DNA from: Oscillospiraceae bacterium
GTDB lineage: Bacteria > Bacillota_A > Clostridia > Oscillospirales > Ruminococcaceae
Assembly (NCBI GenBank): GCA_017414145.1
Contig: JAFPQL010000219.1
Span: forward strand, 1 to 5,020
Length of the DNA: 5,020 nucleotides
Reading direction: 5' to 3'
The translations under genes were made by a program, and so were the position numbers. Below are positions 1 to 5,020 of this stretch, in pieces. Numbering within the stretch: position 1 is the stretch's first letter; each line of letters starts with the position of its first letter. The notes under the pieces were generated by a model. It had not been told where the DNA came from. It did no database searches and was given only the letters and a program-made list of their open reading frames with translations.

Positions 1-2
1 AG

Positions 3-521
3 ACCAGACCCCACCCCGGCTTCCCGACCGATATGCAGCCGCAGGTCTCTGCACTGCTCTGTCTCGCCGAGGGTACCAGCATGATCAAGGAGGGCGTCTC
101 CGAGCAGCGGTTCCAGTATGTGGACGAGCTGCGCAGAATGGGTGCGGATATTCAGGTGGACGGCAAGGTCGCTGTCATTGAGGGAACCGGTGCTCTGACC
201 GGCGCACCCGTCAAGGCCTGTGACCTGCGTGCCGGTGCGGCACTGATGATCGCCGGACTCGCTGCCAGCGGTATCACGACCATCGAGGACATCTATCACA
301 TTGAGCGCGGTTATGCTGACATGGAGGGCAAGCTGCGGGCGCTGGGCGCCGAAATCACCAAGCTCCCCATTGTCCGCGAGGAGGAAAACCGCAAGCCTTC
401 CGGTGAGCACACGCCGGAGAATACGGATTCACAAAAGGCGAAAGCCGGACAGCCCGACGGGCCGCAGACCCGTCAGACCGGACGCAAGGCACAGGTCACT
501 GTGCGCAGAAGTGCAGTATAA
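3..521 (+). CDS. murA: UDP-N-acetylglucosamine 1-carboxyvinyltransferase (MurA), C-terminal part
   Basis: This is the 3' end of a gene that begins left of the window; 172 residues are visible. MurA transfers enolpyruvate from PEP to UDP-GlcNAc, the first committed step of peptidoglycan synthesis in the cytoplasm. The reading frame is open from base 3 and opens with a PGFPTDMQ motif, whose Asp (bases 30-32) matches catalytic Asp305 of E. coli MurA. The DLRAGAAL motif holds the Arg (228-230) equivalent to Arg371, and the HIERGY motif holds the Arg (306-308) equivalent to Arg397. The family normally stops shortly after the GAEI strand. Here about 51 further residues follow, rich in Lys, Arg, Glu, Gln, Pro and Thr, with no hydrophobic core, and probably disordered. 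The ATG at 33 is internal and is not the start. Many Firmicutes carry two MurA paralogues; the visible part does not show which one this is. Confidence 0.96.
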   Translation, partial: TRPHPGFPTDMQPQVSALLCLAEGTSMIKEGVSEQRFQYVDELRRMGADIQVDGKVAVIEGTGALTGAPVKACDLRAGAALMIAGLAASGITTIEDIYHIERGYADMEGKLRALGAEITKLPIVREEENRKPSGEHTPENTDSQKAKAGQPDGPQTRQTGRKAQVTVRRSAV

Positions 522-528
522 TCACAGT

Positions 529-552
529 CAGGGCGAAAGAGATTTCGCCCTG
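529..552 (+). terminator. Hairpin after murA, possible weak terminator or processing site
   Basis: A perfect 10-bp inverted repeat (529-538 with 543-552) closes on a GAGA tetraloop of the GNRA class, starting 8 nt after the murA stop codon. The stem is GC-rich at its base (CAGGGCG / CGCCCTG). The downstream bases (TCTCTGTATC) are only moderately T-rich and lack a proper T run. Intrinsic termination may therefore be partial, or the hairpin may be an mRNA stability or processing element between murA and the next gene. The hairpin is seen directly; its role is inferred. Confidence 0.45.
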
Positions 553-586
553 TCTCTGTATCAACTCCAAAAGGCAGGAATCAGAC

Positions 587-1369
587 ATGGCAAGGATTTA
601 TCCCCTGTTCAGCTCCAGCCGCGGCAATGCCTCATACATCGGCACGCCGGAATGCGGCATTCTGATTGACGCAGGTGTTTCGTTCCGGCGGCTCTCGCAG
701 GCGCTGGAACGCTCCGGAATCCCGCTCTCCGGCATCCGCGCCGTGTTCATCACACACGACCACACCGACCATATCTGCGGACTCCGCACGCTGACCGCAC
801 AGCTCCGCGTTCCGGTCTATTCACAGAAAAAAACACTCCGGAATCTGATCGACCGCGGACAGGTCGCGCCAAATGCCGAGCTGCATGAGCTTCACGACAC
901 AGTCACTGTCTGCGGGATGCAGGTGACGGCATTTGATACCCCGCACGATACCGACCAGAGCTGCGGCTACCGCGCCGTGCTCCCCGACGGCAGAATCTGT
1001 GCCGTCTGCACCGACCTCGGCCATGTCACGAAAACCGTGGAGCAGGCACTCACAGGCTGTGACCTCGTGCTGCTGGAGGCAAACTACGACCCGCAAATGC
1101 TCCGGGACGGGCATTATCCGCCGAATGTCAAGGCGCGGATTGCGTCGGGCTCCGGACATCTCTCAAATCAGGACAGTGCCGCCGCTGCCAAAAAGCTCGT
1201 CGCTGCCGGCACGACCAGACTGGTGCTCGGTCACCTCAGTCAGGACAACAACCGTCCCGCCGTCGCGGAACAGGCCATTGTCACAGGTCTTGCCGGTTTT
1301 ACCAGAGGACGCGACTATCTGCTGGAGGTCGCCGCACCCGAAACAGACGGAAGGATGATCGTGTTTTGA
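587..1369 (+). CDS. yycJ: YycJ/WalJ-like metallo-beta-lactamase-fold hydrolase
   Basis: A 260-residue cytoplasmic MBL-fold protein. The start is ATG with an AGGCAGGA ribosome binding site about 7 nt upstream. The N-terminus carries the SSRGNASY and LIDAG motifs typical of the YycJ/WalJ branch. Metal-site residues are intact: H57, H59, D61 and H62 (HDHTDH), H120 (TPHD), D143 (CTDLGH) and H216 in the GHLSQDNN motif near the C-terminus. The segment around 163-194 (LLEANYD, then GSGHLSN) is also characteristic of the family. B. subtilis YycJ is about the same length and has been linked to the WalRK cell-wall regulon; a phosphodiesterase or nuclease-like activity is suspected for the family but not settled. 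Its place after murA and directly before rlmH is a recurring clostridial arrangement. Its stop overlaps the rlmH start by 1 nt. The substrate cannot be read from the sequence. Confidence 0.92.
   Translation: MARIYPLFSSSRGNASYIGTPECGILIDAGVSFRRLSQALERSGIPLSGIRAVFITHDHTDHICGLRTLTAQLRVPVYSQKKTLRNLIDRGQVAPNAELHELHDTVTVCGMQVTAFDTPHDTDQSCGYRAVLPDGRICAVCTDLGHVTKTVEQALTGCDLVLLEANYDPQMLRDGHYPPNVKARIASGSGHLSNQDSAAAAKKLVAAGTTRLVLGHLSQDNNRPAVAEQAIVTGLAGFTRGRDYLLEVAAPETDGRMIVF
1349..1355 (+). promoter_or_regulatory. Ribosome binding site for rlmH inside the upstream gene
   Basis: GGAAGGA lies within the end of the MBL-hydrolase gene. It sits 13 nt before the ATG at 1369 and 10 nt before an in-frame TTG at 1366. 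The spacing to the ATG is long, so rlmH translation probably relies partly on coupling through the TGATG stop/start overlap. The conserved RlmH N-terminus (MLIQLIAVGK, compared with MKLQLVAVG in E. coli) supports the ATG rather than the TTG. Confidence 0.55.
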
Positions 1370-1842
1370 TGCTGATTCAGCTCATTGCCGTCGGCAAGCT
1401 CAAGGAACGCTGGATGCGCGACGGCTTTGCGGAATATGAAAAACGGCTCTCGCGCTACTGCAAATTCACGCTGACCGAGCTGCCCGAATCCCGGCTGCCC
1501 GATGACCCGAACCCCGCCGAAACCGCACAGGCGCTCGAACATGAGGGAAAGGCGATTTTGCAGGCGTGCCGCGGAAAAATCATCGCACTCTGCATCGAAG
1601 GACAGCCGCGATCCAGCGAACAGCTCGCCGCCGTGCTCAGTCAGGCCGGCGTGAGCGGTGACAGTGCCGTCAGCTTCGTCATCGGATCGAGCTTCGGGCT
1701 CTCCGATGCGGTCAAACGGCAGGCTGACCTGCGGCTCTCCATGTCTCCGATGACCTTCCCGCATCAGCTCGCACGGATTCTGCTCATGGAGCAGATTTAC
1801 CGCGCCTTTCAGATCAATTCCGGCGGGAAGTATCACAAATAA
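1369..1842 (+). CDS. rlmH: 23S rRNA pseudouridine1915 N3-methyltransferase RlmH
   Basis: A 157-residue SPOUT-class methyltransferase, the usual family length. RlmH uses SAM to methylate pseudouridine 1915 in helix 69 of 23S rRNA on assembled 70S ribosomes, acting as a homodimer. The N-terminus aligns residue for residue with E. coli RlmH. The C-terminal trefoil knot that binds SAM is clear: FVIGSSFGLS around residues 103-112 (most bacteria have GG in place of GS), then MTFPHQLARILLMEQIYRAF with H132, and the C-terminal YHK (155-157), which is important for activity in the family. The chosen ATG overlaps the preceding stop by one base; the TTG three bases upstream is a less likely start. Nothing is missing or interrupted. 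Forty-two nt separate it from the next gene, with no terminator visible. Confidence 0.96.
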   Translation: MLIQLIAVGKLKERWMRDGFAEYEKRLSRYCKFTLTELPESRLPDDPNPAETAQALEHEGKAILQACRGKIIALCIEGQPRSSEQLAAVLSQAGVSGDSAVSFVIGSSFGLSDAVKRQADLRLSMSPMTFPHQLARILLMEQIYRAFQINSGGKYHK

Positions 1843-1867
1843 CCCCTATACACCTCAAAACACTGTG

Positions 1868-1873
1868 AAAGGA
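1868..1873 (+). promoter_or_regulatory. Ribosome binding site that decides the start of the MNT-like gene
   Basis: AAAGGA sits 11 nt before the ATG at 1885. An in-frame ATG at 1873 overlaps this site and has no purine-rich sequence at a suitable distance of its own, so 1885 is the better start. Confidence 0.65.
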
Positions 1874-1884
1874 TGTGCCTACTC

Positions 1885-2211
1885 ATGAATTATCCGGAAA
1901 TCCAACTGACCGCCGAAGCAATCAAGGATCTCGCCGATCCGATCAGAATTTACCTCATCAGCCACAAAATCAACCCCGCGACCGGTGCGCTCATCAGCTT
2001 CAAGCTCGCGCTGATCGTGCCGGATGATACCCCGAATATTTCCGAGCTGGAGTGCTATCTCTATACGGAAGTGGACTGCTGCTATCCCTATGACCTCGTA
2101 CTCTATAAGGAAACGGAATGGGAATCGCTCTCACAAGACCCGCGGACCTTTGCGTGGTCCATCCGCGAAAACGGCACCGTACTCTATGAAAGAGAGGACA
2201 GCGATCTATGA
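1885..2211 (+). CDS. Degenerate MNT-like nucleotidyltransferase-fold protein, partner of HEPN
   Basis: A 108-residue acidic protein without signal peptide or membrane segment. Its outline follows minimal nucleotidyltransferases (MNT): an N-terminal helix, the strand RIYLIS (21-26) where the LFGS strand is expected, a connecting turn (NPATG, 30-34), strand FKLALIV (39-45) where SDIDLLV is expected, strand YPYDLVLY (67-74) matching the third-carboxylate strand (D70), and a final SIRENGTVLYE (92-102) resembling the I..eG..lYe ending common in MNT proteins. The nucleotide-binding GS is replaced by S26-H27, and both Asp residues of DxD are replaced (near S38 and K40), so nucleotidyl transfer is unlikely. 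Its stop overlaps the start of a HEPN gene by 4 nt, the classic MNT/HEPN arrangement, which supports the fold call. In active systems MNT can AMPylate and silence HEPN; this copy more likely acts by binding. The family assignment is inference from pattern and context. Confidence 0.7.
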   Translation: MNYPEIQLTAEAIKDLADPIRIYLISHKINPATGALISFKLALIVPDDTPNISELECYLYTEVDCCYPYDLVLYKETEWESLSQDPRTFAWSIRENGTVLYEREDSDL

Positions 2212-2660
2212 GCAGAGGATACCGTGACGGCGACAGCAAGCGCTATTTTGACTGGCTCTACTATGCCGCGATTGACCTCAGAGCCGCAAAGCTGCTCTAT
2301 TCGGACGAACGCTGCTTCAATATGGTCGCCTTCCACTGTCAGCAGTGCATCGAAAAGGGTATCAAAGGCTATCTGCTCTGGCGCAAGCATCATCTCTACG
2401 ACGGCCACAACCTGCCCTGGCTCTGCAAGCAGGCCATGACAGAAGACCCGCATTTCCGCGAAAAGCTGAAGCTGGTCAGCGACATCAACCACTACTACAT
2501 TGAAGCGCGCTACCCGGCAGACTTCCTTCTGATGCTGGATTCCGAGACAGCCGCCGCGCTCGTCGCCGATACGAGCGAGATGCTCGCGTTCATCAACAGT
2601 CTCGTCAAGTTCGATTTCCAGAGCTATCGGCCGAAGTTCAGCTCCGCCCGCAAGGACTGA
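2208..2660 (+). CDS. HEPN-domain protein
   Basis: A 150-residue, mainly helical protein. It starts at an ATG overlapping the previous stop (ATGA), with AGAGAGGA 9 nt upstream. Features typical of the PF05168-type HEPN family are visible: an amphipathic first helix (YFDWLYYAAIDLRAAKLL, 13-30), a second helix with the CQQCIEKGIKGYL signature (44-56; usually QQavEkalKa), the HNLPWL segment (67-72; usually H.L..L), and HYYIEARYP (95-103; usually Y...RYP) before the last helix. HEPN proteins bind or cleave RNA, or act as sensors with nucleotidyltransferase partners. The Rx4-6H catalytic motif of HEPN ribonucleases is absent: no Arg is followed by His at that spacing anywhere in the protein. It probably forms a complex with the adjacent MNT-like protein. 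Cysteine content is notable (C36, C44, C47, C73) but shows no clear metal motif. Domain call firm; function unknown. Confidence 0.85.
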   Translation: MSRGYRDGDSKRYFDWLYYAAIDLRAAKLLYSDERCFNMVAFHCQQCIEKGIKGYLLWRKHHLYDGHNLPWLCKQAMTEDPHFREKLKLVSDINHYYIEARYPADFLLMLDSETAAALVADTSEMLAFINSLVKFDFQSYRPKFSSARKD

Positions 2661-2667
2661 TACGGCG

Positions 2668-3303
2668 ATGGAGCAGGAATTCAAGTGGCATCTGCCGGCG
2701 GATCGCTTTGACGCGCTGATGCAGTATCTGCGGGAAAACGGAGAGCTGCTCTCCGCGCAGACGCTCCGCATGGAAGCGGTGTACTACGAAACCGTTGACG
2801 GCCTGCTGTACCGGCTCGGTGTTGCACTTCGCATCCGGCGCGAGAATGACCGCAGCATCTGCTGCCTCAAACGCACCGTACACAAGGAGGGCGCACTGGC
2901 ACAGCGTGAGGAGTACGAGACAGAAGCTGATTCGCTCGCGGAGGGCTTTGCCCGTCTGCCCGATGCCGGTGCGCCTGCCGATCTGTGCAGACTGCTGGCC
3001 GCGCAGACCTTCACCGAGCTCGCCAGAACCCGATTTACGCGGCAGGCTACGCTGTTCCGGTTCCGGATGCCGGAGCCCTTTACGGCGGAATTCGCCGCAG
3101 ACAGCGGGGCGCTCGGCGGAGCGGGGAAAATGTCTCCCTTCTCTGAAATTGAGCTGGAGCTGAAATCCGGCGATGCTGCTTCATTTTTCCGATTTGCGGA
3201 TGCGCTGGCCGAAGCATTTTCACTGATTCCGCAGCCCGCCTCCAAGCTCGCAAGAGCCATCCGCACCGCCAGACAGGGAGGAGAACCGCATGAAACCGAT
3301 TAA
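2668..3303 (+). CDS. CYTH-domain (triphosphate tunnel) protein
   Basis: A 211-residue cytoplasmic protein of the CYTH/triphosphate tunnel metalloenzyme superfamily, which includes class IV adenylate cyclases, thiamine triphosphatases and inorganic triphosphatases. The N-terminal ExExK signature is exact (E2, E4, K6). Other tunnel residues appear in the expected order: LRIRR (54-58), LKRT (67-70), REEYETE (80-86), an Arg cluster at 122-133 (RFTRQATLFRFR), D145, EIELELK (160-166), and S192-K193 in the last helix region. Metal and triphosphate binding therefore look intact. The start codon follows AAGGA at 2652-2656 with an 11-nt gap, only 7 nt after the HEPN stop. There is no C-terminal CHAD domain. 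Inorganic triphosphatase or polyphosphate binding is the most likely activity, but the substrate cannot be told from sequence. The 3' end overlaps the next gene by 14 nt. Confidence 0.9.
   Translation: MEQEFKWHLPADRFDALMQYLRENGELLSAQTLRMEAVYYETVDGLLYRLGVALRIRRENDRSICCLKRTVHKEGALAQREEYETEADSLAEGFARLPDAGAPADLCRLLAAQTFTELARTRFTRQATLFRFRMPEPFTAEFAADSGALGGAGKMSPFSEIELELKSGDAASFFRFADALAEAFSLIPQPASKLARAIRTARQGGEPHETD
3275..3283 (+). promoter_or_regulatory. Strong ribosome binding site for the GH26 lipoprotein gene
   Basis: AGGGAGGAG lies 6 nt before the ATG at 3290, entirely within the last codons of the CYTH gene. It is the closest match to the anti-Shine-Dalgarno sequence in the window. It supports efficient, independently initiated translation of the lipoprotein from the shared message. 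Confidence 0.75.
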
Positions 3304-4891
3304 CCGCCTGCGACTCACCGCACTGCCGCTCACGGCTTCCGTGCTGCTGAACGGCTGTTTCTGGAACCGGAACAACTACGACATCAGAAAGTATCAGGAC
3401 AAGGCAACCGTCCGCAAGCAGTTCAACGACAATCTCGACCTGACCAAGCCGCAGACCGATGAACACGCTGTCCCGGAGGACTTTGTGTGGATCGGAGAGG
3501 CGGAGGACGCCGAGCTGACCGGCATTGTGACGGAGATGACCGGCGAATTCGAGGGCTACAACGGCAGAGGCTATGTCGGCAATTTCACCGGAGACGACGA
3601 CACTGTCATGTTCACGGTTGAGGTTCCCGCAGACGGCGTTTACAATCTGGAATTTGACACCGTTTCGGTCGGCTCTGACAAACAGAATCCCGTCGAGGTG
3701 GACGGTCAGACCGTCGGCACGATCAGCACGCATATGGCAAATGCCTTCACAGACAGCCGCCTGAACGGCATTTACCTGACAAAGGGCAGCCACAAGATCA
3801 CCGCGGCGACCGGCTGGGGCTATTATTATGTCGATCGGCTTGTCGTCACGCCCGGCACGCCGATTCCGGACGAAGCCTACGAGGTCACGGCGCCGCTCTC
3901 AGACGCAAAGGCATTTGACAATTCCAAACGCCTCTATCAGTTTCTCTGCGACTGCTACGGCCGCTACACAATCACCGGACAGTACTGCGACACGGGCAAG
4001 TTCGGCAAGGAAATGACGCTGATCGAGGAGCAGACGGGACTTTTTCCCGCGATACTCGGACTGGACATGATGGACTACTCCCCTTCCCGCACGGAGCTGG
4101 GCGGCAAGGTCGATAAGGCCGTCGGCTACGCGAAGGACTTTTATGTCAACAGCGGCGGCATTGTCACGATGTGCTGGCACTGGACGCCGCCGAAGCAGTA
4201 TCTCATCAACAACGAAGAGCATCCGTGGTATTCCGGCTTCAGCAAGGAGCATACGACGATCAGTCTCGACGCAATCGCGGACGGCACGGACGCTGCCGGC
4301 AAAGCGGCGCTGCTCGCGGACATCGACGCGATCTGCGAAGCGATGGAACCGCTGAAGGAAGCACAGGTCCCGATTCTCTGGCGTCCGCTGCACGAGGCTT
4401 CCGGCGGGTGGTTCTGGTGGGGCAACTGCAAGCCGCAGTCCTATCTCTGGCTCTGGAATCTGCTCTACGACCGCATGGTCAACGAGCACGGCCTGCACAA
4501 TCTCATCTGGGTCTGGAACGGTCAGAGCAAGGACTGGTATCCCGGCGACAGCACCGTGGATATCATCGGCACAGACATCTATGCGCCGCCGCACGCCTAT
4601 TCCTCGCAGAGCGCGGCCTTTCAGGAGCTGACCGGCTGGAGCAGCACGCGGAAGCTCATTGCCCTCACGGAAAACGGCGTCATGCCCGACCCCGCAAATA
4701 TTCAGCGGGACCGCGCCGTCTGGAGCTGGTTCTGCACATGGGGCGGCGAGTATCTGCATCAGCTCAACATCGCGTCGGAAAACTACACCGATTTTTCGAT
4801 GTGGGACGCGGTGTATCAGAGCGAGGACACGCTTGCCCTCGACGATCTTCCCTGTCTCTGGACCTACCCGATGTCCCGTACTGCATCGTAA
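3290..4891 (+). CDS. Lipoprotein with CBM35-like module and GH26 (beta-mannanase-type) catalytic domain
   Basis: A 533-residue protein. A short signal peptide (KPINRLRLTALPLTASVLLNG) precedes C23, a lipoprotein-type lipidation site with Asn at the -2 position, which is less usual; the enzyme should be anchored outside the membrane. A polar linker follows to about residue 64. Residues 65-187 look like a CBM35-type carbohydrate-binding beta-sandwich: GEAEDAELTG near the start, GYNGRGYV at 89-96 and the closing YYYVDRLVV at 178-186. From about 208 to the end is a GH26 (beta/alpha)8 domain: LGLDMMDYSPSR, the MCWHW strand with H297, the acid/base E369 in WRPLHE followed by the aromatic GGWFWWG, and the nucleophile E461 in ALTENG. 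GH26 mainly contains endo-beta-1,4-mannanases, often joined to CBM35 in rumen clostridia; other GH26 specificities exist. There is no dockerin, so it is not a cellulosome subunit. It starts 14 nt inside the CYTH gene and ends just before a strong terminator. Confidence 0.93.
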   Translation: MKPINRLRLTALPLTASVLLNGCFWNRNNYDIRKYQDKATVRKQFNDNLDLTKPQTDEHAVPEDFVWIGEAEDAELTGIVTEMTGEFEGYNGRGYVGNFTGDDDTVMFTVEVPADGVYNLEFDTVSVGSDKQNPVEVDGQTVGTISTHMANAFTDSRLNGIYLTKGSHKITAATGWGYYYVDRLVVTPGTPIPDEAYEVTAPLSDAKAFDNSKRLYQFLCDCYGRYTITGQYCDTGKFGKEMTLIEEQTGLFPAILGLDMMDYSPSRTELGGKVDKAVGYAKDFYVNSGGIVTMCWHWTPPKQYLINNEEHPWYSGFSKEHTTISLDAIADGTDAAGKAALLADIDAICEAMEPLKEAQVPILWRPLHEASGGWFWWGNCKPQSYLWLWNLLYDRMVNEHGLHNLIWVWNGQSKDWYPGDSTVDIIGTDIYAPPHAYSSQSAAFQELTGWSSTRKLIALTENGVMPDPANIQRDRAVWSWFCTWGGEYLHQLNIASENYTDFSMWDAVYQSEDTLALDDLPCLWTYPMSRTAS

Positions 4892-4901
4892 CAGGAAAGA
4901 C

Positions 4902-4936
4902 AAACTCCCCTTTCACGGCAGAAAGGGGAGTTTTTT
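4902..4936 (+). terminator. Rho-independent terminator after the GH26 gene, possibly bidirectional
   Basis: A 13-bp perfect stem (4902-4914 with 4921-4933) containing CTCCCC/GGGGAG, with a 6-nt ACGGCA loop, runs into six T residues at 4931-4936, starting 10 nt after the GH26 stop. On the minus strand the stem is followed by GTTTGTCTTTCC, fairly T-rich, so it could also end transcription arriving from the right. Confidence 0.93.
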
Positions 4937-5020
4937 CAGTAATAACGAACGGCGCGCCGTCTGAAGCGTTTTTTCGGCAGGCTGCTGTATGCAAGGACAT
5001 CTGCGGTGCGTGTCTGGCGC
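4936..5020 (-). CDS. Possible 3' end of a convergent minus-strand gene
   Basis: Reading leftward from 5019, one frame stays open for 27 codons and stops with TGA at 4938-4936, exactly at the edge of the terminator. The visible C-terminus is very basic (PKKRFRRRAVRYY), as often seen at the ends of membrane or nucleic-acid-binding proteins. The position of the stop relative to a bidirectional-looking terminator is the main support. The fragment is too short to identify, and the remaining bases otherwise hold nothing recognisable. Confidence 0.4.
   Translation of the reverse strand, partial: RQTRTADVLAYSSLPKKRFRRRAVRYY

Noticed and set aside
301..669. A 122-codon + strand frame spanning the murA end and the hydrolase start
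   Set aside because: It is Arg/Ser-rich and crosses the intergenic hairpin. The MurA and MBL frames on either side explain the sequence.
1315..1836. A 173-codon open frame antisense to rlmH
   Set aside because: It mirrors the full length of rlmH, which is identified residue by residue against a conserved family; no independent coding evidence.
1843..1884. Possible promoter in the gap between rlmH and the MNT-like gene
   Set aside because: A CTATAC-like hexamer is present, but there is no matching -35 element at proper spacing within the gap, so a promoter cannot be supported.
1885..2660. Classic type VII (HepT/MntA) toxin-antitoxin system
   Set aside because: The gene arrangement fits, but the MNT active-site GS and DxD and the HEPN Rx4-6H motif are all missing, so the standard mechanism cannot be claimed.
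3080..3793. A 237-codon open frame antisense to the CYTH and GH26 genes
   Set aside because: It spans the junction of two clearly identified genes on the other strand and shows no family signature.
3899..4903. A 334-codon open frame antisense to the GH26 gene
   Set aside because: Its translation is rich in Arg, Val and Ala with no recognisable motif, it has no ribosome binding site of note, and it lies wholly opposite a well-supported catalytic domain. It is a by-product of GC-rich third codon positions.
4949..4960. Perfect 12-bp palindrome ACGGCGCGCCGT
   Set aside because: No loop, no second copy and no neighbouring symmetry. It falls in the probable minus-strand coding end (Arg/Ala codons), so chance in GC-rich DNA is sufficient.

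Overview
The window looks like a chromosomal segment from a GC-rich Gram-positive bacterium, most likely a gut or rumen clostridium of the Ruminococcaceae/Oscillospiraceae type. This is inferred from the murA / YycJ-like hydrolase / rlmH order, AGGAGG-type ribosome binding sites, Clostridia-style RlmH and MurA signatures, and a lipoprotein beta-mannanase with an N-terminal CBM35-like module. No phage, transposon, CRISPR array, tRNA or rRNA is visible.

Almost everything lies on the + strand in one tightly packed run. It starts with the 3' part of murA (peptidoglycan precursor synthesis), entering from the left edge and carrying an unusual ~50-residue polar tail. A short spacer with a strong hairpin follows. 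Next come a YycJ/WalJ-like metallo-beta-lactamase-fold hydrolase and rlmH (23S rRNA pseudouridine methyltransferase), which overlap by 1 nt. After a 42-nt gap there is a two-gene unit: a small nucleotidyltransferase-fold (MNT-like) protein overlapping a HEPN-domain protein by 4 nt. Seven nucleotides later is a CYTH/triphosphate-tunnel protein, and 14 nt inside its end starts a lipoprotein with a CBM35-like module and a GH26 (mannanase-type) catalytic domain. A strong rho-independent terminator follows the GH26 gene. Beyond it, the last ~85 bases probably hold the 3' end of a convergent minus-strand gene.

Spacing and overlaps from 587 to 4891 suggest one transcription unit with repeated translational coupling. 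It joins housekeeping functions (ribosome methylation, cell-wall-linked hydrolase) to an accessory MNT/HEPN pair, a possible triphosphate-handling enzyme, and a surface mannan hydrolase.

The main item for a second look is the MNT/HEPN pair. The MNT-like protein keeps the fold pattern but has lost the GS and DxD active-site motifs. The HEPN protein has no Rx4-6H ribonuclease motif anywhere. It therefore looks like a catalytically degenerate relative of the MNT-HEPN toxin-antitoxin/sensor systems, next to a CYTH enzyme whose own triphosphate-binding residues appear intact.
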